NCBI RefSeq assembly: GCF_003977595.1
Contig: NZ_RYYR01000001.1
Span: 186,001-250,000 of the forward strand
From: Lysinibacillus antri
Lineage (GTDB): Bacteria > Bacillota > Bacilli > Bacillales_A > Planococcaceae
Direction of reading: 5' to 3'
Length of the DNA: 64,000 nucleotides
The notes under the pieces are model-generated. The model had not been told where the DNA came from, searched no databases, and was given only the letters and a program-made list of their open reading frames with translations. Below are positions 46,361 to 56,351 of the stretch, in pieces. A program made the translations under genes and the position numbers. How positions within the stretch are numbered: the stretch's first letter is position 1; every line of letters begins with the position of its first letter.

Positions 46361-48655
46361 TTAATTGGAATAGAAAACGCTCATTTTACCATGATTGACT
46401 CGAACTTCAATTGTTCCTTTCTCACCAGTCGTTAATGTGGGTAAATTTAAAGATTTAAATCTCTCTACCACTTCAACATGAGGATGCCCATATCGATTAT
46501 TTTCTCCCGCATTAAAAATAGTTAAATGCGGGCTTAATTTCTCAACAAAAGCTTGACTACTGGATGTTTTACTGCCATGGTGCCCCGCTTTCAATAAATA
46601 TATGTTTTTTAAATTCGGGTAGGATTGTAAGATCAGTTCTTCCCCTTCTTGTTCTAAATCACCTGTAAAAAGGGCTGTAAACTCATTTCTTTTTACGAAA
46701 AGCACAAGGGAGTCATTATTTCCTTCATAGTCTGTATCTTGTGGCCACAGATATTGAAACGTCATATTGTCAATCGTCCATGAATTACCTGCGATTTGTT
46801 CGCGAATGGGTATTTGCTGTTTACGAGCTTCTTTTAAAAGATCATGCATAATCTCCTTTTGCAATGAATTTGGCGTAACATGGATTTCCTTTATGTTAAT
46901 TTCACGCAATATTTCTTCTGCTCCTTCCACATGATCGGCATCTGCGTGGGTAATGATTAATTTATCAATTTTCTGTATCCCTTTTCCTTTTAAATATGGC
47001 ACGACAACTTGAGTCCCAACTTCATATGGATTATGACTCCTTTTCCAGTTTTCCTGCTCAAATCTTAATAGTCCTCCTGTATCAATCATATAAACAGCCT
47101 TCCGTTTTGGCAGCTCTAAGATAATGCAGTCGCCTTGTCCAACATTTACAAAAGATATTTTTAAATCATGATTGAGCTGCTTTGAATAATGAATGAACAT
47201 GACCGGAATTGCTAAAACAACCATGACCCAAAAAAGGCGTTTGCGATTTTCCAACATGTAAAACACAATAAATACACTTACATAAGCAAGACAAATAGCA
47301 AACAGCCCCAGTTTCCCGGCTACCCACATTTGATATGGAATCGCTTGTAACCAATGAATACACTCCGTTAGAAGTGTTCGGAACGGTTCATAACAGGCAA
47401 ATAGGAGCTTTGCAAATGGACCTGGTAAGAAGGAGATGACTAATAAAAGAATGTTAATAGGTAAAATGATAAATGAGAACAATGGGACAAAGAAAATGTT
47501 GACAAAAAAGGAGGAAATGCTAATTTCATAAAAGTGGAACAACAATAGAGGATAAACGAGTAATTGACAGACAAACGTGATAAAAAACGACTGCATTAAC
47601 CAAGATGGATCACGTTGAATAATTTTCCCTGAATAAATTAAGCTTACTGTTGCTAAATAGGATAATTGAAACCCAATTTGAAAAACAGACCAAGGTTCAA
47701 CTAACAAAAATAATATAAAGCTAAGTGACAGTGCATCATCAATTGTTAGAAACCACTTTAACCTACAGAGGATGATTAATTCAACAACTACTACAGCACG
47801 CCATACAGAAGGAGCTCCTCCAGCTAACAAGGCGTACGTAGGCAAGATGATTAAAAGAATGACCGTCGCAAATTCTTTCCGAACCTTTAAACGAAGTAGC
47901 CCTTGAAAGAAGATAAATGAAACGATGGCAATATGTAAGCCAGAAATCGCAAATAAATGGGTGATTCCGAGCTTTTGATACGCTCGTGTCTCTTCATCCT
48001 CAACTAAGTCTTGCAATCCAATGAGCAGGGCCTGAGCCTCTCCTACGAGGGACTGGGGAAAGGTCTTCTCAATATGTGTTTTTAATTTAAATCTTTGCTC
48101 ATTCATTTTTTGATAAAAAGACGCTTTTGTATTCATATAGGACCATTGGGAAATTTCAACAATTCCAATTGCGCCTTTACTTTTTAAATAGGTCTTCATG
48201 TTAAACGCAAATTGATGGGCAGGCTTTGACGGTTCTTCAAGAGATCCATAAACTAAAAATTGTCTACCAGTTAAAGAGGTTTGTTGATAGTATTCCTTTT
48301 CTTCTTCTGTCGTAAATTGATAGACGATATACACTTTCCTACCTTCCATGTCTGTCATTAAACCGCGCAACTTATCACCATTTATTTTATATTCATGCGT
48401 CCAAGTTAAGGTAGTTGGCAGCGTTAATGATTTTTCTACTTTGTTAACTTCGAACGTAACATAACTAAATGATAATAAGCCCATGAAAATAACACCAATA
48501 ATATGAAGTAAATGTTCTTGCTTATATAGTAAAAAAAACGTAAAGAATACTAATAAAAATAAAAGCCTTCCCGATTCAATAGCTGCTAGAGTTGCAACGA
48601 GAATGGACAAGGCATAATAGATGAATTTAGATTTTAACGTGATCAAATAGTGCAT
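46361..48655 (-). CDS. comEC: Competence DNA-uptake channel protein ComEC/Rec2
   Basis: ComEC carries single-stranded DNA across the membrane in transformation. It has 764 residues: N-terminal membrane helices plus an OB-like DUF4131 domain, the Competence domain (about 220-480, with HLFAISGLHIAIVS), and a C-terminal metallo-beta-lactamase-like domain with VGQGDCIILELP, THADADH and AGHHGSKTS. The start overlaps comEB by 29 bp; TTG at codon 4 is better spaced from AAGGTGA than the ATG. It looks intact, so the uptake machine is probably functional. Confidence 0.95.
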   Translation of the reverse strand: MHYLITLKSKFIYYALSILVATLAAIESGRLLFLLVFFTFFLLYKQEHLLHIIGVIFMGLLSFSYVTFEVNKVEKSLTLPTTLTWTHEYKINGDKLRGLMTDMEGRKVYIVYQFTTEEEKEYYQQTSLTGRQFLVYGSLEEPSKPAHQFAFNMKTYLKSKGAIGIVEISQWSYMNTKASFYQKMNEQRFKLKTHIEKTFPQSLVGEAQALLIGLQDLVEDEETRAYQKLGITHLFAISGLHIAIVSFIFFQGLLRLKVRKEFATVILLIILPTYALLAGGAPSVWRAVVVVELIILCRLKWFLTIDDALSLSFILFLLVEPWSVFQIGFQLSYLATVSLIYSGKIIQRDPSWLMQSFFITFVCQLLVYPLLLFHFYEISISSFFVNIFFVPLFSFIILPINILLLVISFLPGPFAKLLFACYEPFRTLLTECIHWLQAIPYQMWVAGKLGLFAICLAYVSVFIVFYMLENRKRLFWVMVVLAIPVMFIHYSKQLNHDLKISFVNVGQGDCIILELPKRKAVYMIDTGGLLRFEQENWKRSHNPYEVGTQVVVPYLKGKGIQKIDKLIITHADADHVEGAEEILREINIKEIHVTPNSLQKEIMHDLLKEARKQQIPIREQIAGNSWTIDNMTFQYLWPQDTDYEGNNDSLVLFVKRNEFTALFTGDLEQEGEELILQSYPNLKNIYLLKAGHHGSKTSSSQAFVEKLSPHLTIFNAGENNRYGHPHVEVVERFKSLNLPTLTTGEKGTIEVRVNHGKMSVFYSN

Positions 48656-49199
48656 TCACCTTCTCTTCAAAAGGTTTTAATTCCGCATCCGTTGCTCCAA
48701 GATTACGTAGTTTCGATAACATTTCAAAAGCTAACTCTAATTTTTCATCCTTTAAAAAATCAATTTTTGCTTCATCAAAAGGAATATGAACCACATTAAC
48801 TTTAGCTTTTTCAAACAATTCTAGTGCGTATTGATTATTTTTATAATCCGTTGCATAGTAAACATTTTTAATCCCTGCTTGAATAATTGTTTTTGTACAT
48901 GGTAAGCAAGGAAAATGTGTCACATAAATGTCTGCCCCATTGGCTGGTGTACCGTATTTTGCACATTGTAACAGTGCATTGGTTTCTGCATGGATTGTGC
49001 GTACACAATGATTGTCTACTACATAACAACCTTTTTCCGTACAATGTTCGTCGCCAGAAATCGAGCCATTATAGCCCCCTGCAATAATTCTTTTTTCACG
49101 CACAATCGTTGCACCTACTGCAAGTCTCGTACATGTACTACGAAGTGCTAATAAATGACTTTGTGCCATGAAAAATTGATCCCAAGTTATTCGCTCCAT
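48627..49199 (-). CDS. comEB: ComEB, dCMP deaminase family
   Basis: A zinc-dependent dCMP deaminase (dCMP to dUMP). In B. subtilis it lies in the comE operon but is not needed for transformation. Its 190 residues contain HAETNALLQCA (about 70-80) and PCLPC (about 97-101) as zinc site, plus the extra Cys/His region HCTEKGC. It overlaps comEC. Confidence 0.94.
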   Translation of the reverse strand: MERITWDQFFMAQSHLLALRSTCTRLAVGATIVREKRIIAGGYNGSISGDEHCTEKGCYVVDNHCVRTIHAETNALLQCAKYGTPANGADIYVTHFPCLPCTKTIIQAGIKNVYYATDYKNNQYALELFEKAKVNVVHIPFDEAKIDFLKDEKLELAFEMLSKLRNLGATDAELKPFEEKVNALFDHVKI

Positions 49200-49278
49200 A
49201 TGACTTCCTCCAAACTATTGTTTCTACTAGTTTAGATGGAAAAATCCAATGTTGCAATGCTAGATTATGAATCACGTT

Positions 49279-49914
49279 TTACTTTGCCTCGATGAATTCT
49301 CTTAATCTTTCAAAGGTTTTATCTCCTATACCTGTAACCTTTTTTAAATCTTCAATACTTTTGAACGCACCACTTTCTTCTCTATAGCTAATAATGGCTT
49401 GCGCTTTTGACGGGCCAATTCCAGGCAAGGTCGTTAATTGGGACTCATCTGCACTGTTTATGTCGATGAGACTTGAAGTAGCATGTTGATTATTCGTCGC
49501 TACAGCAACTTGTCCATTCGGAATTGTTTCAACATCCTCACCTTTTTTAGGAATATATAGTACCATTTCATCTACTAATTTTTGGGCATGATTAATCATT
49601 TTTGTATCCGCTTCTTCAATGTACCCACCAGCGAGTTGGATTGCATCAATTACGCGATCTTCTGTTGTTAACTCATACACACCAGGAAAATGGACGGCGC
49701 CTTTCACATCTACCATAACAGGACTATTCGTTGGTTCCTCAACTTCTTTTGTAACTTCGCTATTTAATTGTTCTATTTGTTCTTGTGGAATTGTTGTAAT
49801 TTCAAGGGTTTCACCGCTTGAATCATTTTGTTGAAGGATAAAATAAAGGATTCCAATACAAACCATGCCGGGGAATAGCACCGTTTTTGCATACTTTTTG
49901 ACAAGATGCACCAA
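49279..49914 (-). CDS. comEA: Competence DNA receptor ComEA
   Basis: ComEA is the membrane-anchored double-stranded DNA receptor for transformation. It has 211 residues: an N-terminal anchor (about 10-27), a linker, the SLBB-like oligomerisation domain (VDVKGAVHFPGVYEL) and C-terminal tandem helix-hairpin-helix motifs (TTLPGIGPSKAQAII, KKVTGIGDKTFERL). It probably starts at TTG, with GTG next as alternative. The divergent comER gene of B. subtilis is absent from this window. Confidence 0.95.
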   Translation of the reverse strand: MVHLVKKYAKTVLFPGMVCIGILYFILQQNDSSGETLEITTIPQEQIEQLNSEVTKEVEEPTNSPVMVDVKGAVHFPGVYELTTEDRVIDAIQLAGGYIEEADTKMINHAQKLVDEMVLYIPKKGEDVETIPNGQVAVATNNQHATSSLIDINSADESQLTTLPGIGPSKAQAIISYREESGAFKSIEDLKKVTGIGDKTFERLREFIEAK

Positions 49915-50033
49915 TAAAAAAACACCTCACTCCAGAAGGTTAGTCATATGGAGTATATTAATAATATACAAAAATTACCTTCTGTTGAAAAGATGTTTTA
50001 TTATTTTTTAATATGTAAAATTTTTATACGTTT

Positions 50034-50243
50034 GAACAGTGTCTAGTTTCGTGGGCTAGCTCCTAGGCCACTTCAACTTTCTCCCACGCATGCAATTTAT
50101 CTGCATCGAAAGCTTGCGACAGATGCAAGCATGCTCGTCAAAAGTCTCCGCCGCACACGGATGTGCAAGTGCCGACAATGCCACAGGACGTGGCGTTTTT
50201 GTCGGCCAGTGTCTGTCGGAGCTAGGCGAGCCCACTCCACTTT
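50034..50243 (-). repeat. Dispersed structured repeat, copy D (between yqeM and comEA)
   Basis: On the minus strand it begins directly at the yqeM TAA (AAAGTGGAGTGGGC) and ends ACTAGACACTGTTC. It shares a central block (CCGACAAAAACGCCACG...) with copy B and the GCATGCTTGCAT core with B and E. The 328-nt gap holds only this element and AT-rich sequence. Confidence 0.8.
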
Positions 50244-50986
50244 TATTTTATTGCCTGGATAAAGATTCTTTCACTTTCGTCTGTTGGCTCTGATTCTTCC
50301 CAATCTGCTGTAACAATGATTTCTGTAAACCCAATTTCCTTTAACCACTTCACATATGTTTCAACTGGGAACGTACGCTGGAAATGATCTTCATCAAATC
50401 GTTCAAACAACCCGGATTCTTCTTTTACAAAGAAGGTCATTTGATGATAGACGGAATGATTATCATCTCCCTCTTCTGTAAACCATACATACGTAATGTC
50501 GCCATCGTCATACGTAAATGGACTGTTCATGAAAATATGATCCATTTTATAAAGGGAGTGCACATCAAAAAAGATTTTTCCACCTTTTCGCAAAAGTCCA
50601 TAAACCCTTTTTAACGTTTCAACAACGGCACTTTCATCATGTAAATAATTAATCGAATCGATTGGAATACAGGCAACATCGATCTCAGAAAACCCATCAA
50701 GTTGGTCCATCGACATAGCAACAAGTGGAATTGTTACTCCTGCTTCTTGAAAACGGTTATTTGCCACAGTTAACATTTCCTCTGATAAGTCAATTCCTGT
50801 TACTTGATAGCCTGCTTGATGAAAGCGTAAAGAAAGCGTACCTGTACCACAACCTATATCTAATAATTTTGGATACTGTTCACTTGGTGCATTTTGTTGT
50901 ATCCATTGTAAATATTGATCGTAAGGTACGTCTTGCATCAGCTGATCATAAATGTAGGCAAACCGTTCGTAGCTATTATTCATCAT
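50243..50986 (-). CDS. yqeM: Class I SAM-dependent methyltransferase YqeM
   Basis: A conserved methyltransferase of unassigned substrate, always near rsfS in Bacillales. Its 247 residues contain the SAM motif LLDIGCGTGTLSLRF (about 40-54) and the acidic ITGIDLSEEML motif. Its ATGATG start overlaps the rsfS stop TGA. The stop is followed at once by a structured repeat. Confidence 0.9.
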   Translation of the reverse strand: MMNNSYERFAYIYDQLMQDVPYDQYLQWIQQNAPSEQYPKLLDIGCGTGTLSLRFHQAGYQVTGIDLSEEMLTVANNRFQEAGVTIPLVAMSMDQLDGFSEIDVACIPIDSINYLHDESAVVETLKRVYGLLRKGGKIFFDVHSLYKMDHIFMNSPFTYDDGDITYVWFTEEGDDNHSVYHQMTFFVKEESGLFERFDEDHFQRTFPVETYVKWLKEIGFTEIIVTADWEESEPTDESERIFIQAIK

Positions 50987-51330
50987 TCAACTGTTGGTAC
51001 GTCTAATTGAGGTGCGTCTCCCCAAAGTCTTTCTAAGTTATAAAATGCACGTTCGTCCTTATGGAAGATGTGCACAACAACGTCACCAAGGTCAACTAAA
51101 ATCCAACGAGCCGAATCAAATCCTTCAATACGTTTTATATCAAAGCCGTTTTCTTGTGCTTTATCTTGCACTTCTCTTGCAATGGCTTGAAGCTGACGAT
51201 CCGAGCTACCGTGACAAATAATAAAATAATCTGCTAATAGTGAGATATTTTGCATATTTAATACAACAATATCTTCCCCACGTTTATCATCGATCGCTTT
51301 ATGTGCAATTTGTAATAAGTTTTGCGTCAT
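50983..51330 (-). CDS. rsfS: Ribosomal silencing factor RsfS
   Basis: RsfS binds ribosomal protein L14 and blocks 30S-50S joining in starvation. It has 115 residues, the Iojap-like nucleotidyltransferase fold, with YFIICHGSSDRQLQAIA and the GDVVVHIFH ending. It is coupled to yqeM and follows yqeK. Confidence 0.95.
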   Translation of the reverse strand: MTQNLLQIAHKAIDDKRGEDIVVLNMQNISLLADYFIICHGSSDRQLQAIAREVQDKAQENGFDIKRIEGFDSARWILVDLGDVVVHIFHKDERAFYNLERLWGDAPQLDVPTVE

Positions 51331-51364
51331 TCTTCACTGTTCCTCTCTTTTTACGTTCCATTTT

Positions 51365-51919
51365 TTATGAAACCACATCATTAAAACATTCCACCGAGAC
51401 TGGGAATATTGGTTGTTTTGTTTGAACTAAAAATAACATTGAATGGCTAATACATTGCTCCATAGCTTCATCTAAATTTTCCTTGGCAGCTTCACGTAAC
51501 GCTTCTACACCTGGAAAATTTCGATTTGGTTCAATCATATCTGCAATGTAGATTATTTTTTCTAACTTTGACATTCCAGCACGTCCCGTTGTGTGGAACC
51601 GAATTGCATTTAAAATATCTTCGTTTCTTATATTAAATTCATGTTCAGCAATCCATGCTCCAACTGGTCCATGTAAAATTTCTGAACCCCAAGATAGGAG
51701 CCTCGCATCGAGACCATTTTCCTTTACGATTTGGCGCATCAAGTCTTCATCAGCGTATTTAGCGATATCATGTAAAATTGCCGCAGTTTCAGCCGATGTT
51801 ATATCCTCATCATACCGTTTGGCTAACGCACAGGCCGTTTCCATTACACCAATAGTATGAATATATCTTTTTTCAGGCATACGCGTTTTTACAATGGCTA
51901 AATACTCATCGCGTTCCAT
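51365..51919 (-). CDS. yqeK: HD-domain diadenosine tetraphosphatase YqeK
   Basis: YqeK is the symmetrical Ap4A hydrolase of Gram-positives, giving two ADP. Its 184 residues contain the HD signature AAILHDIAKYA (Asp/His metal site), YIHTIGVMETA and the conserved HGPVGAW. It overlaps nadD by 14 bp and lies upstream of rsfS. Confidence 0.93.
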   Translation of the reverse strand: MERDEYLAIVKTRMPEKRYIHTIGVMETACALAKRYDEDITSAETAAILHDIAKYADEDLMRQIVKENGLDARLLSWGSEILHGPVGAWIAEHEFNIRNEDILNAIRFHTTGRAGMSKLEKIIYIADMIEPNRNFPGVEALREAAKENLDEAMEQCISHSMLFLVQTKQPIFPVSVECFNDVVS

Positions 51920-52478
51920 AAAGACCTTCCTTTCGAATATAGTCCTCTACACCATCTGGTAACAAAAATTTTAATGTTCCGCCATTTTTTAAACGCTTGC
52001 GAATTAAAGTTGAAGATAGATCAATTAACGGCGCTTCTATCATTTTGACGTCATATGTAGATGTTGAATGTGTACCAGGACGCTTTACTCCAACAAATTG
52101 GACAAATTGAATGAGTTCATCAATTTTGTACCAGGTATGAAGGGAATCGATCATATCGCCACCGATAATAAAATAAAATTTTGTATCTGGCTCTCGCTCT
52201 TTTAACGCAAGGATCGTGTGATGCGTATAAGAAATTCCCCCAAGTTCCAACTCGATCGTTTCTAAACGAAATTGTTGATAGGGCTGAATTGCGATCTCTA
52301 CCATTTGATGGCGATTTTCAATTGAAGCATCATCATCAAGTTTTTTATGAGGTGCAATTGCATTTGGCATAAAACGGACTTCATCTAGTTGCAATGCATC
52401 ATACGCTTCATTTGCCATTATTAAATGTCCGATATGAGGAGGGTTAAACGTTCCTCCAAAAATGCCAACCTTTTTCAT
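51906..52478 (-). CDS. nadD: Nicotinate-nucleotide adenylyltransferase NadD
   Basis: NadD makes deamido-NAD from NaMN and ATP in NAD synthesis. Its 190 residues contain GGTFNPPHIGHL (9-20), the HxGH-type signature, and SSTLIRKRL near the C-terminus, both standard. It is cotranscribed with yhbY and yqeK. Confidence 0.96.
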   Translation of the reverse strand: MKKVGIFGGTFNPPHIGHLIMANEAYDALQLDEVRFMPNAIAPHKKLDDDASIENRHQMVEIAIQPYQQFRLETIELELGGISYTHHTILALKEREPDTKFYFIIGGDMIDSLHTWYKIDELIQFVQFVGVKRPGTHSTSTYDVKMIEAPLIDLSSTLIRKRLKNGGTLKFLLPDGVEDYIRKEGLYGTR

Positions 52479-52491
52479 CCGTTTTTACACC

Positions 52492-52797
52492 TTACTTTTC
52501 TTTTACTTTTGGTAAAACAATTTTTTTATTGTTTCGAGATTCTTTATATAAAACAACTGTAAGACCAATTAGTTGAACGAGCTCAGCACCAGTACCTTCT
52601 GCTAATGCAGTAGCCACTTCATCTTTTTCCTCTTCACAGTTATCTAGTATACGAACTTTAATTAATTCACGAGCTTCTAACACATCTCGTAATTGACGTA
52701 GCATTTGATCATTTACCCCGCCTTTTCCTACTTGAAAAATAGGTGTTAAATGATGTGCCTCTGCTCTTAAAAAACGTTTTTGTTTGCCAGTTAGCAT
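52492..52797 (-). CDS. yhbY: CRM-domain RNA-binding protein YhbY (YqeI)
   Basis: A 50S-precursor-associated RNA-binding protein. Its 101 residues contain LTGKQKRFLRAEAHHLTPI at the N-terminus and the GKGGVNDQM loop of the CRM fold, with a basic C-terminus. It lies between aroE and nadD. Confidence 0.93.
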   Translation of the reverse strand: MLTGKQKRFLRAEAHHLTPIFQVGKGGVNDQMLRQLRDVLEARELIKVRILDNCEEEKDEVATALAEGTGAELVQLIGLTVVLYKESRNNKKIVLPKVKEK

Positions 52798-52819
52798 AAA
52801 CTTAAATTTCCTCCTAATA

Positions 52820-53656
52820 TTAACAGGTGCTTAGTTCTAATTCTGCTGTTAATTTTTTTGTCATTCCATTTGTATCGGGGTATTGCCCTAACCAATGATG
52901 AAAGGCAATTGCTCCTTGATGTACAAACATTCCAAGACCATTTACAACGATGGCCTTGTTCTTTTGTGCCTCAACTAAAAATGGGGTCATTAATGGATTA
53001 TACACAATATCTGCAACAATTGCTCCTTCTTGTAGTTTGTCCAAAGAAAGAGGTAGGCTAAACTCACTTTGCGCTAAGCCAGCAGAGGTACATTGAATGA
53101 TAATCCCATATTGATTTAAATGTTGTTCTGCCTCTTGTAATGATACTGCTTGTCCTGAACCAATTTCAGAAATGATGGCTTCTGCCTTTTGTGTCGTACG
53201 ATTGGTAATGGTTAAATCATTGTAACCGAATTGTTGTAGTGCAAATGCGATACCTCTTGCGGCTCCACCAGCGCCAATTAATAATACTTTTTTCGCTTTA
53301 TGGTCTTTTCCTACTTTTTCTTCAAGCGAGTGAACAAATCCCGGACCATCCGTATTATACCCTTTTAATTTGCCATCTGGTAAGCGAACTACGGTATTAA
53401 CAGCACCCATTTTTTCCGCTAATTCATCTAGTTCATCAAGGAAAGGAATGATTGCCTGTTTATGGGGAATCGTTATATTCCAGCCACTTGCACCTAATGT
53501 TTTTAACGATGTAATGGATTGTTCTAGTTGTTCTGGCTTTACATGAATTGGAATATAAGTTGCATCTATATTCATTGCTTCAAACCACATATTATGCATA
53601 TTAGGGGATTTTGAATGCGCAATTGGATCCCCAATGACTGCAAACCACTTTTTCAT
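52820..53656 (-). CDS. aroE: Shikimate dehydrogenase AroE
   Basis: AroE reduces 3-dehydroshikimate to shikimate with NADPH in aromatic amino acid synthesis. It has 278 residues. SKSPNMHN (14-21) and NITIPHKQ (with the catalytic Lys) form the substrate site; GAGGAARGIA is the dinucleotide loop, and ITNRTTQKAE the NADP-specific loop. GAGGATT precedes the ATG. Confidence 0.96.
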   Translation of the reverse strand: MKKWFAVIGDPIAHSKSPNMHNMWFEAMNIDATYIPIHVKPEQLEQSITSLKTLGASGWNITIPHKQAIIPFLDELDELAEKMGAVNTVVRLPDGKLKGYNTDGPGFVHSLEEKVGKDHKAKKVLLIGAGGAARGIAFALQQFGYNDLTITNRTTQKAEAIISEIGSGQAVSLQEAEQHLNQYGIIIQCTSAGLAQSEFSLPLSLDKLQEGAIVADIVYNPLMTPFLVEAQKNKAIVVNGLGMFVHQGAIAFHHWLGQYPDTNGMTKKLTAELELSTC

Positions 53657-53682
53657 TTTTCAAATCCTCTTTTCTTCCTAAA

Positions 53683-54786
53683 TTAGATTAAAGAAGGTCG
53701 AATAAATACCTCTACTCCTTTTGGTGCATGTGCAGCTACTACAACGTTTGCATGCTGAACCGTAATCCAGCCAAGCCCTGAAATCACCACGTCTGTTTTC
53801 GCTTCTTTAATCGCAAATTCATGACGAACCAATTCCGGAAGCTGATCAATATATTTTTTAGTTGGTGGTGCGAGTAATTCACCTTTATGCTCAGCATATA
53901 ACGCATCCGCTTTTTCTAGTTTTGTACGGTGAATTGGTAAGTCATTTGCGATATGCACTGTAAAAGCAGAACGCTCACCTTTTATAAAATCAAATCTTGC
54001 TAAAGCACCAATGTACAAAGTTTGTCCTTCATTTTGTTGGTAAACTTTAGGTTTAATTTCTTTTTTCGGCATAATATATTTTAACTCACTTGAGTCAATG
54101 TGATGAGCCATTTGATGATGATTAATAATACCTGGTGTATCGTAAAGAGCAGATCCATCATCTAATGGAATCTCAATCATATCCAACGTCGTACCAGGAA
54201 AATGCGATGTTGTAATCACATTCCCTTCTCCTGTAGCTTGTTTAATGATGCGATTGATAAATGTTGATTTTCCTACATTTGTACAACCGACAACATAAAC
54301 ATCCTGGCCGTTTCGATAGTGTTCAATTTTCTCAACTACTTCAGCCATCCCCATTCCTTTATGGGCACTTACTAGTAGGACATCGATCGGCTGTAATCCT
54401 AAGCTTTTCGCTTCTCGTTTTAGCCAGTTGATGACTTTTTTAGGTTTAACAGATTTTGGTAGTAAGTCTGCTTTATTAGCTACTAATAGTACTGGATTGT
54501 TCCCTACGAATCGGTGCAATCCTGGTAACCAGCTACCATTAAAGTCGAAAATGTCCACGATTTTTACAATCAGACCTTTTTGCTCGCCAAGGCCGTTTAA
54601 AATTCGTAAAAAATCATCATCCGTTAAGCTGACCGGCTGAATTTCATTATAGTTTTTCAAACGAAAACATCGCTGGCAAATAACAGTTTCTTTCTCCAAC
54701 GATGAAAGAGGCGCATAGCCAACCTCATTTGGATTTTCTGTTTGTATCATAGCTCCACAGCCAATACAATTTGGCATTTCGTTCAT
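53683..54786 (-). CDS. yqeH: Circularly permuted GTPase YqeH
   Basis: YqeH is required for 30S assembly. ATG at 54786 (MNEMPNCIGCG) is seven bases after GGGAGG, giving 367 residues. The N-terminal zinc finger has CIGC and CQRC. GTPase motifs occur in permuted order: G4 NKAD, G5 SAHKG, G1 GCTNVGKST, G3 DTPG. Its start overlaps the yqeG stop by a few bases. Confidence 0.95.
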   Translation of the reverse strand: MNEMPNCIGCGAMIQTENPNEVGYAPLSSLEKETVICQRCFRLKNYNEIQPVSLTDDDFLRILNGLGEQKGLIVKIVDIFDFNGSWLPGLHRFVGNNPVLLVANKADLLPKSVKPKKVINWLKREAKSLGLQPIDVLLVSAHKGMGMAEVVEKIEHYRNGQDVYVVGCTNVGKSTFINRIIKQATGEGNVITTSHFPGTTLDMIEIPLDDGSALYDTPGIINHHQMAHHIDSSELKYIMPKKEIKPKVYQQNEGQTLYIGALARFDFIKGERSAFTVHIANDLPIHRTKLEKADALYAEHKGELLAPPTKKYIDQLPELVRHEFAIKEAKTDVVISGLGWITVQHANVVVAAHAPKGVEVFIRPSLI

Positions 54787-55307
54787 TGTTGTTCCTCCCA
54801 AGTTTTAATTCCTTTACGCTCTAGTGTATTAAATACGCGGCGCTCTACAAATCGATTAAAACGCGTAACAAAGCCATCCGACTCTGCAACAGGTCGAACT
54901 AAGAACGTATATAGCTGAAGGCGATTTGCCCCCATAATATCTGTTAATAACTGATCGCCAACCATTGCAACTTCATTGCTTTTTAAACGAATTTCCTTCA
55001 TCGCTGCATAGTAGGCTCTTCCTAATGGCTTTCTAGCGCGATAGATAAATGGAATGCCTAAAGGTTCTGCAAATCGATTTACTCGTACTTCATTGTTGTT
55101 AGAAGCGATAATAATTTTGATTCCCGAAGCTTGAAGCATTTTCAACCACTGGGCAATTTCTTCGGTTGCATCTGGTCTGTCCCATTCAATCAGTGTATTA
55201 TCTAGGTCCGTAATAATACCTCGTATCCCTAGTTTTTGTAATTTTTCTGGTGTAATTTCGAATATAGTATTTACATATTCATTAGGTAATAGAAAATTAA
55301 ACAACAC
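54783..55307 (-). CDS. yqeG: HAD-family phosphatase YqeG
   Basis: A small HAD superfamily IIIA phosphatase, related to mitochondrial PGP phosphatase Gep4; its substrate in Bacillus is unproven. It starts at GTG, 174 residues, with motif I DLDNTLIEWDRP, motif II ASNNNE, and motif III MVGDQLLTDIMGANR. It is coupled to yqeH and 28 nt after psd, in whose operon it probably lies. Confidence 0.94.
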   Translation of the reverse strand: MLFNFLLPNEYVNTIFEITPEKLQKLGIRGIITDLDNTLIEWDRPDATEEIAQWLKMLQASGIKIIIASNNNEVRVNRFAEPLGIPFIYRARKPLGRAYYAAMKEIRLKSNEVAMVGDQLLTDIMGANRLQLYTFLVRPVAESDGFVTRFNRFVERRVFNTLERKGIKTWEEQQ

Positions 55308-55335
55308 TTTGACCCCTTAAATATATTTTTTTCGA

Positions 55336-56118
55336 TTATATCATAATTGCAATGGGTTCTCCCATCTTCACTTCGGCACCTTGCTGTATATCTTCTGTAA
55401 ATTGTATTGTATTTTCCTCAAAAAACATCACAACCGTTGAACCGAAAGCAAAATAACCTATCTCTTCTCCTTTTTTCCAAGTTGAAGAAGTATTTGTCAA
55501 TTTTATTGAATTAACAAACATTGCGCCTACTTTGACGAGTGTAAAATATTTATTATTTTGGTATTCTAATTCACTTATCATACGGTAATTATGACTAATT
55601 GGTTTTTTACCGTAAGTTAGCCCTAGATGATTCACAGGATATGATTTTTTTCCTAACACATATTGACGAATGACCTTCGCATCTAATGGACTATGAATAC
55701 GATGGTAATTTGCTGGACTTAAGTAAAAAACGATATATTGACCATTTTTATATTTCTCCACAAGCTCTTGTTTGCCAAACAAATCCATTAACGTATACGG
55801 TTTATTTTTAACTGTAAAAATAGCACCTTCAATAATTTTACCAAAGGATTCGACTTTTGCATCGACAGGGCTAACGAATGTATGTTGTTGAGCATCTATT
55901 GGTCTAGCCTCTTCTTTTAATTGTCTTGTGAAGAAATCTTGTAAACTTGAAAAACTTTTATAATCCTTTGAAACCTCAGTTAATTCGATTTCGTATACTT
56001 TACTATACTCACGAATAAGCTTTTTACTAAACGAAGACGTTACAATGCTTTTTAACAAAAGGGAGCTATATCTTCCGTTCGTTAATTCGATTAAACGTTG
56101 ATAAACCTTTTCTTTCAT
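55336..56118 (-). CDS. psd: Phosphatidylserine decarboxylase Psd
   Basis: Psd decarboxylates phosphatidylserine to phosphatidylethanolamine. It has 260 residues. The self-cleavage site FGST near residue 228 generates the pyruvoyl group, with the FYLSPANYHRIHSPLDA motif before it. It is divergent from pssA, the previous step, and leads the yqeG-yqeH-aroE-yhbY-nadD-yqeK-rsfS-yqeM series; in B. subtilis pssA and psd are elsewhere. Confidence 0.95.
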   Translation of the reverse strand: MKEKVYQRLIELTNGRYSSLLLKSIVTSSFSKKLIREYSKVYEIELTEVSKDYKSFSSLQDFFTRQLKEEARPIDAQQHTFVSPVDAKVESFGKIIEGAIFTVKNKPYTLMDLFGKQELVEKYKNGQYIVFYLSPANYHRIHSPLDAKVIRQYVLGKKSYPVNHLGLTYGKKPISHNYRMISELEYQNNKYFTLVKVGAMFVNSIKLTNTSSTWKKGEEIGYFAFGSTVVMFFEENTIQFTEDIQQGAEVKMGEPIAIMI

Positions 56119-56202
56119 AATGACCCCCTAGTTCTTTACTTTTTTGTATACATGTTTATTTAATCATAAAGTTGGAACATTTTTTCAGAAATATTGATTT
56201 AC

Positions 56203-56231
56203 TTACAATTTATACGGTTTAGAAGTATAAT
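56203..56231 (+). promoter_or_regulatory. Possible promoter of pssA
   Basis: TTACAA, 17-nt spacer, TATAAT; perfect -10, weak -35. Confidence 0.4.
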
Positions 56232-56351
56232 AAGAAAAGTCTAATGCGCTCGCAAAAGTAACGAAAATAGATCGCATCTATAGTAAGACCTTATTCAACA
56301 TTAGAAAATTTCTTTTTAAGTTAATACATTTAGCGTAAAGGAGTGTTCTCC

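Noticed and set aside
49915-50242. comER between comEA and yqeM
   Set aside because: No frame with ProI/ComER features is present; the gap is a structured repeat.
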